Assembly (NCBI GenBank): GCA_001604135.1
Contig: LVAT01000010.1
Location: 1 to 64,000 of the forward strand
Origin: Clostridiales bacterium Firm_14
Lineage (GTDB): Bacteria; Bacillota; Clostridia; Saccharofermentanales; Saccharofermentanaceae
DNA length: 64,000 nt
Reading direction: 5' to 3'
Below the pieces are notes generated by a model, which was not told the origin of the DNA, ran no database searches, and saw only the letters and a program-made list of their open reading frames with translations. How positions within the stretch are numbered: the first letter of the stretch is position 1; every line of letters starts with the position of its first letter. This document shows positions 16,398 to 24,988 of this stretch, one piece after another. The position numbers and the translations under genes were made by a program.

Positions 16398-17696
16398 CTA
16401 ATTATCTGAACCGGCATTATCCGTGTTTTCAGTAGAGCCGGTCTCACCTGTAGTTTCAGAGCTTTCTGCACTGGCAGATGTTTCCGCGCTGGCACTTGTT
16501 TCCGCACTGGCAGATGTTTCCGCGCTGCCAGATGTCTCCGCACTTGCAGAAGTTTCTGCACTTGCTGTCGGTTCTGAGCTGGTAGTCGGTTCCGTGTCAG
16601 CCGTCGTTTCCGTGCTTTCAGTTGCTTCCGTACTCTCAGATGCGTTCGTCGCATCAGTATTTGTTGGTTCATCCCAGCCTGTGTAATCAACGCCTTCGGC
16701 CTTGCAGATCTCAATGCAACGGGCAATCTGGTTTCTTATCAACTGCTTTGTAGCATCATCCATAGCATTTTTATCATAGCAGAAGATCTGATAAGTTTCG
16801 TATGTGTATTCTGTTCCGTCATCCATCGTGTCTGTTGCCAAATATGTATTGCAGAAAAGGCCCAGTGTCCTTGAAGCCGTAGTTCCGTCCGCAAATGTGA
16901 CTTCGACCGTTACTTCGACATCCTTTAACAAATAAGTATATACATCGCAGCAGTCGATATCGTTATCCTCGTGGCACATCAAATAATAAATATCCATTCG
17001 GCCTGTCATAGTATTGCAGATGTTGAAAAGGTATTTGGAATTTTGAAGCGTGCTGTAATCCGCGCTGAATTGATCGTAATATCCTACTACTGTCTTGCCG
17101 ATAGGTTGTCCGGCCATGTCATAACCATCAACATAAGTCGAACGGTAATCGGCAAGCGTTTTGGTTGAACCGCTTTTTACAATGGAAGGACAGTCGATGC
17201 TTACGACTTCGAAGGCCGCGTTTTTTACTTTGAACGTCACGGTAGAGATGTTTTCGCCCTCGACCGAGATGGGGAAATTGAGCTCAAAATTTGCCCAGCC
17301 TGTCCAGTCAACACCATGACCAAATGCCTGGTGACCGACATCCAGACTTATCGGGAGCGAAGTCTGAGGCTCAAGCTCTGCCGCGCAAACCCTGATCGTA
17401 AATGGCTCGACGAAATTGGCGATCGTAACCTGACCGCTGCTGCTGGCTAAGGGCTCTTCCGGTCCCTTGCCGGCAAAATGCGCTATCGCGACGAATAACA
17501 CCGCTACGGTTACGGCCGCAACAACCACTGTCGATGCGATCTTTATGATCGTTGCTCTGGTTGATCTGTGAATCTTCTGAGGCTTTTCTACCGCTTCATC
17601 TTCGCGTGTATATATCGATGCGAATGCAGCATTTGCTTTCTGCTGTACGACATCCGGGATCTTGGCGTTTTTCTCGAAAACATTCTTATTTTTCAT
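16398..17696 (-). CDS. Membrane anti-sigma-factor-like protein with Ser/Ala/Glu/Thr repeat tail
   Basis: 432 residues. The cytosolic N-terminus (KIPDVVQQKANAAFASIYTRE) matches the start of membrane proteins encoded beside ECF sigma factors (DUF4179-like). One transmembrane helix spans about residues 48-72, followed by a 250-residue extracytoplasmic domain with several cysteines. The tail of about 70 residues is low-complexity, built from ASAETS-type units and Glu/Thr runs. The gene starts 20 bp after the sigma factor stop. Likely role: hold and release that sigma factor in response to an envelope signal (inference from pairing). The tail may span the wall or be glycosylated. Confidence 0.72.
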   Translation of the reverse strand: MKNKNVFEKNAKIPDVVQQKANAAFASIYTREDEAVEKPQKIHRSTRATIIKIASTVVVAAVTVAVLFVAIAHFAGKGPEEPLASSSGQVTIANFVEPFTIRVCAAELEPQTSLPISLDVGHQAFGHGVDWTGWANFELNFPISVEGENISTVTFKVKNAAFEVVSIDCPSIVKSGSTKTLADYRSTYVDGYDMAGQPIGKTVVGYYDQFSADYSTLQNSKYLFNICNTMTGRMDIYYLMCHEDNDIDCCDVYTYLLKDVEVTVEVTFADGTTASRTLGLFCNTYLATDTMDDGTEYTYETYQIFCYDKNAMDDATKQLIRNQIARCIEICKAEGVDYTGWDEPTNTDATNASESTEATESTETTADTEPTTSSEPTASAETSASAETSGSAETSASAETSASAETSASAESSETTGETGSTENTDNAGSDN

Positions 17697-17715
17697 ATCA
17701 ATCTCCTATTAACTC

Positions 17716-18219
17716 TTAACCGCCATAGTACTTTGCAAGCTGCTCTCTGCCCCTTTGGAGCCAGGTAGTTACCGTACTCTTCGGGATATGGAGCATCGAA
17801 GCAATTTCTTTGGTGCTGTATTCCCCCAAGTAATATAGAGTGATGGCCGGTCTGTACTTCTCATCGATAGAAGCTAAAGCGTCCTTGAGTTCGACATTGT
17901 ATTCGTCAGTCACAGAAGGCTCTTCCCATTCTTCCAGGCCGGTCTGACGCTTCCTGTCTTCAAGGATCTTATAACAGTTGTTTATAAGGATCCTCGTCAT
18001 CCATGTCTTGAAATACTTGTCTTCTCTTAGCGTGTTTAACTTCTCAAAGCAATTAAGGATGGTCTCGCTGACGGCATCGGCAACATCCTCGTCATTCATG
18101 AGGATTGCCAGGCCGACTTTGTACATCTCCTGAATATGCCCCTGCATCAGCTCGGCAAAGGCAAGCTTATCGTGCCTTTTCGCGAGTTTTACAAGCCTTG
18201 TCGTTTCATCAATCTGCAT
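17716..18219 (-). CDS. ECF-type RNA polymerase sigma factor
   Basis: About 167 residues. Sigma region 2 is visible as MYKVGLAILMNDEDVADAV through KYFKTWMTRILINNCYKIL. Region 4 is YRPAITLYYLGEYSTKEIA followed by the recognition helix IPKSTVTTWLQRGREQL. There is no region 3, as expected for an ECF factor of about 170 residues. The ATG at 18219 follows AAGGAAAGAGAAGTA; an upstream ATG at 18267 would add 16 residues. It is co-transcribed with the membrane anti-sigma-like gene. The target promoters are unknown, and many such pairs regulate themselves. Confidence 0.9.
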   Translation of the reverse strand: MQIDETTRLVKLAKRHDKLAFAELMQGHIQEMYKVGLAILMNDEDVADAVSETILNCFEKLNTLREDKYFKTWMTRILINNCYKILEDRKRQTGLEEWEEPSVTDEYNVELKDALASIDEKYRPAITLYYLGEYSTKEIASMLHIPKSTVTTWLQRGREQLAKYYGG

Positions 18220-18368
18220 TACTTCTCTTTCCTTGTGTACACAACCGAATGGAGATTTGTTTTCCATTCTCTAACTATTAGATGGACAAGGATGGCGTTT
18301 GGTCTCAACTAATTTGTTAAACCGCCAAAAAATATGCTTGAATCGTATCATTCAGCTTTGCGTATAGA

Positions 18369-19340
18369 TCATAATTCTATAATATCCCTGAACACTTCTT
18401 TGCCGTCAGCGTCCAGTTCCCTTATTTCAACACTGTCTGCTTTGGAACGATGAGCAATGCTGCCGTTCTTCAGATAGGTTTGGATCAGGCGTACTCCGCC
18501 ATGTTCAAAGCTGCCTTCCTGAATGTTGATTTCCGGATCGGCATTTTGCTTATAAGCCTCTTTCTCTTCTTCCTGCATCCTGCGGGCTGTTTCATCGATG
18601 TGAAGCTTTTTGCGGAACTCCCACTGCTTTTGACGGTTTTCCCGGTTTCTGTAATCCTCTATGTGCTCATACAAAGTGATCCTCGTGACATCATTCTCGA
18701 GCACAGTGTTCTCAAAGCACTGGAAATTTCTGAGTTCAGACTTATCCAAAAACGCATATGAATCTTCGCCAAACCACATCCGGTAAAAACCGCCCAGATG
18801 AAGCCCCTGTGTCTTATAAACATATCCTGGATTCTTCTCGATATCTATCTCTATCTCCTCCAAAGTGCCTTTGCATTTAGGGAAACCGGACGGATCTTCA
18901 TCCAGATATTTAAATTGAGAGATAAGGCGTTCATTTTGAACGATCTCATCATGTGAATCAGATTCGGAAGCCATAACAGCTTCTTCAATAATAAATCTCT
19001 CGATTTCCGGAAAAATCTTATCTGCAGTATCGTAATCAAAACTAATGTTGAGACTTAAAAACCTGCTCAACCGTTCTTTTCTCATAACAAACAGGAAGCC
19101 GTCTCCATCAAGACGAAAGGAGATCCTTTCATTTGCTTCATCCATCTCACTTTCAAAAGCTTCAGGTAACCTTTTGGGATAATACTTGACCGAGTGTCCG
19201 GATCCATATTGGGAAGCACCTATCTTTGCCGGCGTAACATACCGAAGCAAAACCAGGATAAATTCATACAGCTTCTTTTTTTCAATTGTATCCTTGCAGG
19301 ATATGAAGAAGTCTTTTTTCTTACGTTCAATAGGTGCCAT
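18369..19340 (-). CDS. Hypothetical protein
   Basis: 323 residues, soluble. The N-terminal half has mixed alpha/beta content (YEFILVLLRYVTPAKIGA, SFRLDGDGFLFVMRKERL). A charged helical segment at about residues 235-275 (ENRQKQWEFRKKLH, ARRMQEEEKEAYKQ) suggests a coiled coil, followed by a short beta-rich C-terminus. GGGGGAG precedes the ATG. No motif identifies a family. Same direction as the GNAT gene upstream, 35 bp apart. Confidence 0.65.
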   Translation of the reverse strand: MAPIERKKKDFFISCKDTIEKKKLYEFILVLLRYVTPAKIGASQYGSGHSVKYYPKRLPEAFESEMDEANERISFRLDGDGFLFVMRKERLSRFLSLNISFDYDTADKIFPEIERFIIEEAVMASESDSHDEIVQNERLISQFKYLDEDPSGFPKCKGTLEEIEIDIEKNPGYVYKTQGLHLGGFYRMWFGEDSYAFLDKSELRNFQCFENTVLENDVTRITLYEHIEDYRNRENRQKQWEFRKKLHIDETARRMQEEEKEAYKQNADPEINIQEGSFEHGGVRLIQTYLKNGSIAHRSKADSVEIRELDADGKEVFRDIIEL

Positions 19341-19375
19341 AAATACTCCCCCGGCTGCTTATTCAGATCTGACCT

Positions 19376-20302
19376 TTATTCAAAACTATTGTCCCTTTTC
19401 CAGAACGAGAACTGGAATCCTTTCCCGTATCCGATCTTCTCATAAAACGGATCTTCTCCGCCGGACATGTGCGTTGCTCCAAGAGCTTTCATCGTGCGGT
19501 AGTGCTTTGTAAGCGCTGCTGCGGCAAGTCCCTTTCTGCGATGCTCCGGAGAAGTGCAAAGCGGCTCCATGTAAGCAAGCTTATTTTGCGGGATCCACCA
19601 CATTCCCGAGTAGCACACATATTCACCATTCTCATCTGCGATGACTATGTCATATTCATGCGTGGAATGGGGAGACGGTGCCATAGTTTCGGCTACGCAG
19701 TCCTTATGCGATTTTGCGGGTGTCCAGTCATTACTGCCATCATACTTATCCCAGTCTGTGAATTCCTGATTCTCGCCATGGCCGAATCCGTACCAGCAGA
19801 GCCTGGACAGCTTGAGAACATCGATATCGGAAGACTCAACAAAATGATACCCTTCCGGCAGTTCGTAATTCAATTCGTTCTCAAAGTCAAACACGAGGCT
19901 CTCGTATTCATAAACCATATTAAAGCCGCGCTTTGCTGCAGCCTCTTTTAAGAACTCCTGACCGTTGAAAAGCACGAATTGCTGATTGCCGTCAAAATCC
20001 GGCATGGTTGTGATCGCATAATCAATTAACTCGTCAGCAAGGTACTCGTATCCCTTTCGAACTGCGAAATAAATATCTGTTAACGGCGCCTCATAATAGA
20101 CAAAGGCAACAACCTTATCACCGTCAAACCACAGTCTGTCTAAATGCGAATAAGACGAATCCATCCACGATGCGCGTATCGCGTGCTCGAAAAAAGGCGC
20201 CGGCATACCGCTGCCGTTCTCCCTGTCATATATATCGACAAGAAAATCCCATACAAGACTTATATCCGTCAATATTTGAAACTGTTTTGTTGTTATTCCC
20301 AT
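19376..20302 (-). CDS. GNAT-family N-acetyltransferase, two-domain type
   Basis: 308 residues, about twice the size of a single GNAT domain. The C-terminal half holds the active fold: YMEPLCTSPEHRRKGLAAAA contains the acetyl-CoA loop (R-x-K-G-x-A), followed by HMSGGEDPFYEKIGY. The N-terminal half (LTDISLVWDFLVDIYDRENG) is a degenerate GNAT-like or family-specific domain. Proteins of this layout are common in Clostridia; the substrate is unknown. AGGAGAAATAAGAT precedes ATG 20302. Confidence 0.85.
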   Translation of the reverse strand: MGITTKQFQILTDISLVWDFLVDIYDRENGSGMPAPFFEHAIRASWMDSSYSHLDRLWFDGDKVVAFVYYEAPLTDIYFAVRKGYEYLADELIDYAITTMPDFDGNQQFVLFNGQEFLKEAAAKRGFNMVYEYESLVFDFENELNYELPEGYHFVESSDIDVLKLSRLCWYGFGHGENQEFTDWDKYDGSNDWTPAKSHKDCVAETMAPSPHSTHEYDIVIADENGEYVCYSGMWWIPQNKLAYMEPLCTSPEHRRKGLAAAALTKHYRTMKALGATHMSGGEDPFYEKIGYGKGFQFSFWKRDNSFE

Positions 20303-20318
20303 ATCTTATTTCTCCTAT

Positions 20319-20987
20319 TTACAGATGGAACCGCCTCTGGAACTCATCTGCAAGGGCTCTCCCCTTGAATATTGCGGCAGCTGCGAAAAGAATGACGCTG
20401 ACCATCAGGCAGACGGCCCAGGCTAAAGGCATTTTCGCAGTCACAAAAAGGCATATGATGCTCGGAATGATCCCCATGAACAGGCCGGTGATGAGGTATA
20501 CCATCGTATTTCCGTTTTTGTCTATCAAAGCGAGCACGAAATTCGCTATGATCGTTGCCGCCAGCACAATCGGTACCACGAGTTCTAACGTAACCTTCAT
20601 AAGACCGAAGAAGTATGCAGTGACACACCACATCACGATCGTGATGATCACCATCATGGTCACCTTGCCTGCTGATCCGGTACCGGGCTTAAACTGACGC
20701 ATGATCCCGAACTCGAACCCTATGAGCCACATGGCCAAAAGCAGGCTCCAGTGAAGATCAGGAAAGCCCGGAAGCCTTAGTCTTACCAGAAAATCAAGAC
20801 CGATGCCGACGATCAAAAGGCCCCAGACGATTGCGAGCTGCATCTTGTAATAAAGCGACTGCTTTTTCTGCGCCTCGAACTTAGGATAACAGGATTCCTC
20901 ACCTGTCCCGGAAAGCTTGCTCTGACACAGAGGGCATTTAGCAAGATCACCTTCTATTCCGACGTTGCAATAAGGACATCTTCTCAT
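20319..20987 (-). CDS. DUF6320-type membrane protein with N-terminal zinc ribbon
   Basis: 222 residues. The N-terminus is a rubredoxin-like zinc ribbon (RRCPYCNVGIEGDLAKCPLC), and six hydrophobic helices follow. This combination I recognise as the DUF6320 family. In Clostridia it sits beside an acyltransferase-like protein and an alpha/beta hydrolase, exactly as here. The ATG at 20987 overlaps the upstream stop (ATGA), and GGAGGTGATC is placed for it. A role in a membrane lipid or envelope acyl modification is inference from context. Confidence 0.78.
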   Translation of the reverse strand: MRRCPYCNVGIEGDLAKCPLCQSKLSGTGEESCYPKFEAQKKQSLYYKMQLAIVWGLLIVGIGLDFLVRLRLPGFPDLHWSLLLAMWLIGFEFGIMRQFKPGTGSAGKVTMMVIITIVMWCVTAYFFGLMKVTLELVVPIVLAATIIANFVLALIDKNGNTMVYLITGLFMGIIPSIICLFVTAKMPLAWAVCLMVSVILFAAAAIFKGRALADEFQRRFHL

Positions 20988-22243
20988 CTGATCACCTCCG
21001 TCGCACATACGGTGATATCTACTCCGGATTCGGTAAGTGACCTGACAAAGTTCTTTACGACACCTGTGTTCGTATATGCCGATGAGACACCTAAAGTCAG
21101 CTTATCGCCATAGCCGAACATAGTGGAGAACATGGTGTTGGTGCTGCAGAATCCACTGTAATTCTCGACCAGCTCTCCAAGCTGCTTCGGGGGCTTCTGC
21201 ACACCCATGTTAGAGAAAGTCATGGTAACTTTCTTGGCCGATTTCTTCGTAAAATGCCTGACGACCCACTGCTTGATAAACAGCGGAACCACTCTTACAA
21301 AAGCCACGTACTCCATGGTCTCGAAAATATCCATCTGCTTTTTGACGTTCTCCTCAGTCAGCTGGCTCTTAAGTTCCGCATCGAACTCTTTTGCCAGATC
21401 TTCGAGCGAGATCTCACTGTCGAAGACATGTGTCACGTTCACGCTGTTGAAGAAGTTCCTCGCGGTCTTAGACGGATAGTAATTACGCAGGTTTACGGGC
21501 AAGGATATGGTCACCGGAAGATCGCGCTTTCTGGGCGGCATCTCGTCACGGATTGCCAGCATCCATAAAGCTCCCAGATAGCTTGTCAGCGAGACCTTCA
21601 GTTCCTTTGCTCTCGGCAGTATCTGCGAGGTCGGAAGATGGATCTCAAAAAACTGCAATTGATTGTATGGAAGCTTTATTCCGCCCGGGTGAAATGCATT
21701 CTTCTTGTCAGATCCGTGTGAGAGCTTTTTGCTTCCGAAGAACTGGCGGTAACTGTCCTGGTTTAAGTCTCCCTCAGAGGCTCCTGAATGGATTTTAACG
21801 TCATCAAGCTCGCCGGGATATTTCCGCCTAAGATAATCAAGCACGATGATATTCAGGAATTCCATGGCTCCTGTTCCGTCTGCCAGAACATGAGAGATAT
21901 CCAGATTGATCCTTTTACCGAAATACGTCACCTGATAGTGGAGCATTGTCTTTGACGGAACATAAAGGACCGGACAGATCCTGTCATCATCTTTCTTGAC
22001 CACAGGAGTAAGGTCGGTATCCTCCATATAATGCCAGAAGAGTCCGCGGCGGATCCTCACCTGCACCTGGGGACGGTCTTCGATCGCGGACTGCACCGCC
22101 TGTTCCAGAAGAACAGGATCAATATCTTCCTTCAGCGTGCATGTAAGACGGAACGAACGAGTGTCACGCTTTCCGGCAGTGGCCAGAAAGACTTTCGAGA
22201 CATTGTCGATCTTGTACCAATTAGCGCTTCCCATATATTTCAT
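20984..22243 (-). CDS. Alcohol acetyltransferase / condensation-domain-like acyltransferase
   Basis: About 419 residues. The key motif HVLADGTGAMEF (HxxxDG) near residue 130 is the catalytic motif of the CoA-dependent acyltransferase superfamily (NRPS condensation domains, PapA5, Atf-like). The flanks (YQVTYFGKRINLDIS before it, and LPVTISLPVNLRNYYPSKTA) fit this fold. It probably transfers an acyl group to a small hydroxyl or amine. The start lies within the 3' end of the upstream hydrolase gene, overlapping by about 23 bp; the first ATG at 22261 is also possible. The stop overlaps the DUF6320 start. Confidence 0.78.
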   Translation of the reverse strand: MKYMGSANWYKIDNVSKVFLATAGKRDTRSFRLTCTLKEDIDPVLLEQAVQSAIEDRPQVQVRIRRGLFWHYMEDTDLTPVVKKDDDRICPVLYVPSKTMLHYQVTYFGKRINLDISHVLADGTGAMEFLNIIVLDYLRRKYPGELDDVKIHSGASEGDLNQDSYRQFFGSKKLSHGSDKKNAFHPGGIKLPYNQLQFFEIHLPTSQILPRAKELKVSLTSYLGALWMLAIRDEMPPRKRDLPVTISLPVNLRNYYPSKTARNFFNSVNVTHVFDSEISLEDLAKEFDAELKSQLTEENVKKQMDIFETMEYVAFVRVVPLFIKQWVVRHFTKKSAKKVTMTFSNMGVQKPPKQLGELVENYSGFCSTNTMFSTMFGYGDKLTLGVSSAYTNTGVVKNFVRSLTESGVDITVCATEVIR

Positions 22244-23120
22244 GCGACACATGTGCTGCAAGACGCTTTAACGCTTTCCGGGTCATTGATCCGGGCATAT
22301 GCAGATACACGTGCCATCCTTTCTCTTCAATATCAAGTTCTGCCTTACCGCCGGCCTCATCTATCTTTTCCTTGAGCCTGATGCTGTCACCTAATAATAT
22401 CCCGTTTCTTCCGGCCATAATGAAGACAGGCGGGAAATTCTTAAAATCCCCAAACAGCGGGCTGAAAGCCGGATCGGCCGGATCCTTGTCTCCTAAGTAT
22501 GCTTTGGCAGAATTCATTACGAACTCTTTATTAAGTACAGGATCGATGTCCTTGTTGGTCTCATAGGTCTCTGATGTTCCGGTCATGTCAGTCCACGGGC
22601 TGAACAGTAAGAGTTCACGCGGCGCGGGCTTTCCGTCTGAGATCAGGCGCTGGGTCATGCAAAGCGCCATGTTGCCGCCTGCCGAATCTCCGGCTAAAAG
22701 CACGTGGTCAGCCTCAGCAATATTCTTTGTGATATATTCCCACAGGGCATTTCCGTCTTCTAGCGCAGCCGGATAAGGATGCTCAGGAGCCAAACGGTAA
22801 GCAAATGAATAGACCCGAAATCCCGTTGCCATTGCAAGCTTTACAGAAAGATTCCCTGCATAATCAAGTCCGCCGCTGATGTATCCGCCGCCATGACAGT
22901 AAAGAATCACATAATCTGGATCGTATGAAGCAGCAGGCGTAAACTCCTCACAGCGGATCCTGCCGACACGGAAGGCTCTGCGCTCCACATTGCCTATGGG
23001 CGTTGCAAGGCGGCTGGCCTGATCTGCTATTTTGCGGTGGCGTTTGATCTCCGCGAGCGTCGATGCCGTCCCGGCCATAGACCTCACTGTCCTCAAAGAT
23101 GTGGCCAACGGTGTCTTCAT
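22221..23120 (-). CDS. Alpha/beta hydrolase, HSL/acetyl-esterase family
   Basis: 299 residues. The oxyanion-hole motif is YCHGGGYISGG and the nucleophile elbow is LLAGDSAGGNMAL, the two signatures of the hormone-sensitive lipase group. GWHVYLHMPG supplies the C-terminal histidine. These enzymes cleave short acyl esters. It is the first gene of a three-gene overlapping operon with an acyltransferase-like protein and a DUF6320 membrane protein, so it may act on the same acylated compound (inference). AGGGAAGGAA precedes ATG 23120. Confidence 0.9.
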   Translation of the reverse strand: MKTPLATSLRTVRSMAGTASTLAEIKRHRKIADQASRLATPIGNVERRAFRVGRIRCEEFTPAASYDPDYVILYCHGGGYISGGLDYAGNLSVKLAMATGFRVYSFAYRLAPEHPYPAALEDGNALWEYITKNIAEADHVLLAGDSAGGNMALCMTQRLISDGKPAPRELLLFSPWTDMTGTSETYETNKDIDPVLNKEFVMNSAKAYLGDKDPADPAFSPLFGDFKNFPPVFIMAGRNGILLGDSIRLKEKIDEAGGKAELDIEEKGWHVYLHMPGSMTRKALKRLAAHVSHEIYGKR

Positions 23121-23259
23121 TGCTGCCTGATTCCTTCCCTATTATCCATAGTTCCTTTTTCTGCTGATTTTCCTGACAAAGGCATCCGCTCTGCCACAGT
23201 AATTATAACATCCGGGGCAAATAAGATAGGCACAGGCATCTATCTTCAGGAAAATACGC

Positions 23260-24099
23260 TCATTTATCGTATTTGCTGACTATATAATCCGGTCTGACCG
23301 CATCAGGGTTCAGTTCCCATTTACCGTCTTTCATACTGTAGCAGACAACGCCTACATCTCCGGACTGGATCCATAGATTATAGCTGTCTTTTTCCCAGCA
23401 TACGCCCCAGAAATCGCTCTTCCTGCATGGAGTGAACGAACATACGGGCATATTATTTGTGTCGTTGATCATGATCATGACGCTGTCTCCGGAGTCGAGT
23501 ATTTTCGTAAAATACTGCTTGTCATAGCTGTACGCTCTCTCAACCGTAAAGCTTCCGTATTCCTTTGATTGGTATTCGGCAGCATCTTTCCTGACCTCCT
23601 TAAGAATAGGCTTCCAGTATTTACTCATATCCTTGGATAATTTCATAAAGTAACTGCCCTGTTCTTCAGGCTTGCTGTTACTGCCCATGCTCAATACGAA
23701 GAAATACAATTTCGAATCGTATTCGTAAACAGAAACATTCCTGCTCTGGCGGTCATATAGAACCTTGATATTGATCTCAGAGTTAAATATCTCTTCCCAC
23801 TCGTCAGGCTGTTCCTGAGCATTGATCTTCAGACTTAATTCATCTGTATGATGTTTGAGACTGGAGGGGCTGTAATGTGCCTGCTCGTTGAACAGTTCCA
23901 CGAATCTGTCTTTATCGAAAACAACATCCGTATCTATGGCATCTTTACGGGTTTTCGCATCTTTGCCGACACGGAATTCGCATTCTATGTCGCCCTTGAT
24001 CTTGTCCATTGCATTTTTGTTTTTAGGCTTTATGAAACAGCCCGTCATCATGCAAAGCGTTAAAAGCGCTGCAGTAAATCCCAATATCTTGCTTCTCAT
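23260..24099 (-). CDS. Putative lipoprotein
   Basis: About 279 residues from ATG 24099; the frame is open further upstream, but the signal peptide begins here (MRSKILGFTAALLTLCMMTG, then Cys of the lipobox). The mature part is polar with aromatic-rich beta segments (YEYDSKLYFFVLSMG, YGSFTVERAYSYDKQYFTKI) and no recognised domain. GGAGATCG lies upstream. It may be the last gene of the CPBP-LytTR-DUF3021 operon, being 63 bp downstream of the DUF3021 gene in the same direction. Confidence 0.75.
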   Translation of the reverse strand: MRSKILGFTAALLTLCMMTGCFIKPKNKNAMDKIKGDIECEFRVGKDAKTRKDAIDTDVVFDKDRFVELFNEQAHYSPSSLKHHTDELSLKINAQEQPDEWEEIFNSEINIKVLYDRQSRNVSVYEYDSKLYFFVLSMGSNSKPEEQGSYFMKLSKDMSKYWKPILKEVRKDAAEYQSKEYGSFTVERAYSYDKQYFTKILDSGDSVMIMINDTNNMPVCSFTPCRKSDFWGVCWEKDSYNLWIQSGDVGVVCYSMKDGKWELNPDAVRPDYIVSKYDK

Positions 24100-24162
24100 A
24101 TCAGAACGATCTCCATGCAAATCACTGTTTCTCTTGTGATATTCACTCAATCATACCATTCG

Positions 24163-24555
24163 CTAAACATTTTTTCTGATGTGCTCGTTAATATAGCCGA
24201 TGTCTCTTTTTACAGTAAAAGCATCGATAGCGAAAGCAAGCGCCAGCACGACACCCACATAGATAAATGCCATCCAGAAATTGCTCGGGTAGAACCATCC
24301 GACAATGAAGCCGAACAGCATTACGATCCCGGAGAAAACAAAGTATTTGATAATGTAGCTCACCACGATCGATAGTGACAGGAATTCGTCGAAAAGAAAG
24401 TTCACGACCGTAATTATCAAGGCAAGGCCAAAAAGCGCCAGCACGAGCGATATCTCTGCCGTTATGCCCGACCAGATGATCGACAGTGTGAATACCGCAA
24501 GTATCATCAATGCCGCAAGTATGCATGTGTCTTTAAGAATTTTCCTGACGGGCAT
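24163..24555 (-). CDS. DUF3021-family membrane protein
   Basis: 130 residues with four transmembrane helices (about 11-29, 35-56, 65-87 and 93-112) and almost no loops, the pattern of DUF3021 proteins. These are encoded directly after LytTR DNA-binding proteins in Bacillota and are thought to control them at the membrane. Here the ATG lies 4 bp after the LytTR stop, and its ribosome binding site GGAGG is inside the last codons of that gene. Confidence 0.82.
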   Translation of the reverse strand: MPVRKILKDTCILAALMILAVFTLSIIWSGITAEISLVLALFGLALIITVVNFLFDEFLSLSIVVSYIIKYFVFSGIVMLFGFIVGWFYPSNFWMAFIYVGVVLALAFAIDAFTVKRDIGYINEHIRKNV

Positions 24556-24559
24556 ATAT

Positions 24560-24988
24560 CTAGAACCTCCTCTTTATGTCGCGCAGATATTTGCGCGATA
24601 CTATGAGCTTCTCGCCGTTGTCGAGTGTCGCTTCGAGATGGCTGTTCTTAAGCTGCTTTATTTCCGTAAGGTGAGAGACGTTCATGATGCAGGTCCTTGA
24701 GATCCTGACAAGGTCCGAATCCTCTATGATCTTTCCTAATTCCTGCAATGAGGAATCCAGCCTGTAAACATCGCTTTTGGTGTAGAGAAAGACTTTCCTG
24801 TCGACATTTTCGAGATAATACACATCGGACATGGCAATGTGCATACGGCGCTCGTCTGAGAACGCGCTGAAACTTATGTCAAAACTCTCGATGCGCTTAA
24901 CAAGGCCTCTGACCGACTCGGTATATTCCGGATACTCGATCGTGACGGTGAGAGGCTTGTCCGGAGCCTGTCTCGTTATGATCTGCAT
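24560..24988 (-). CDS. LytTR-family DNA-binding transcriptional regulator
   Basis: 142 residues. The C-terminal 95 residues form a LytTR domain: SDVYYLENVDRKVFLYTKSD, LVRISRTCIMN, NVSHL, and the end EKLIVSRKYLRDIKRRF. The N-terminal 45 residues are short and not a receiver domain, so this is the stand-alone type paired with DUF3021 rather than a response regulator. The start codon follows the CPBP gene stop directly (TAAATG). Probable targets are its own operon, starting upstream of the CPBP gene (inference). Confidence 0.88.
   Translation of the reverse strand: MQIITRQAPDKPLTVTIEYPEYTESVRGLVKRIESFDISFSAFSDERRMHIAMSDVYYLENVDRKVFLYTKSDVYRLDSSLQELGKIIEDSDLVRISRTCIMNVSHLTEIKQLKNSHLEATLDNGEKLIVSRKYLRDIKRRF

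Noticed and set aside
16385-16726. ORFs in other frames of the 16.4-16.7 kb repeat tail
   Set aside because: Both the Arg/Leu-rich minus frame and the Val/Ser-rich plus frame (16423-16686) are by-products of the 18-bp repeats in the real anti-sigma gene.
24188-24526. 112-codon minus-strand ORF over the DUF3021 gene
   Set aside because: Shadow frame of a clearly recognisable membrane protein that has its own ribosome binding site and operon context.
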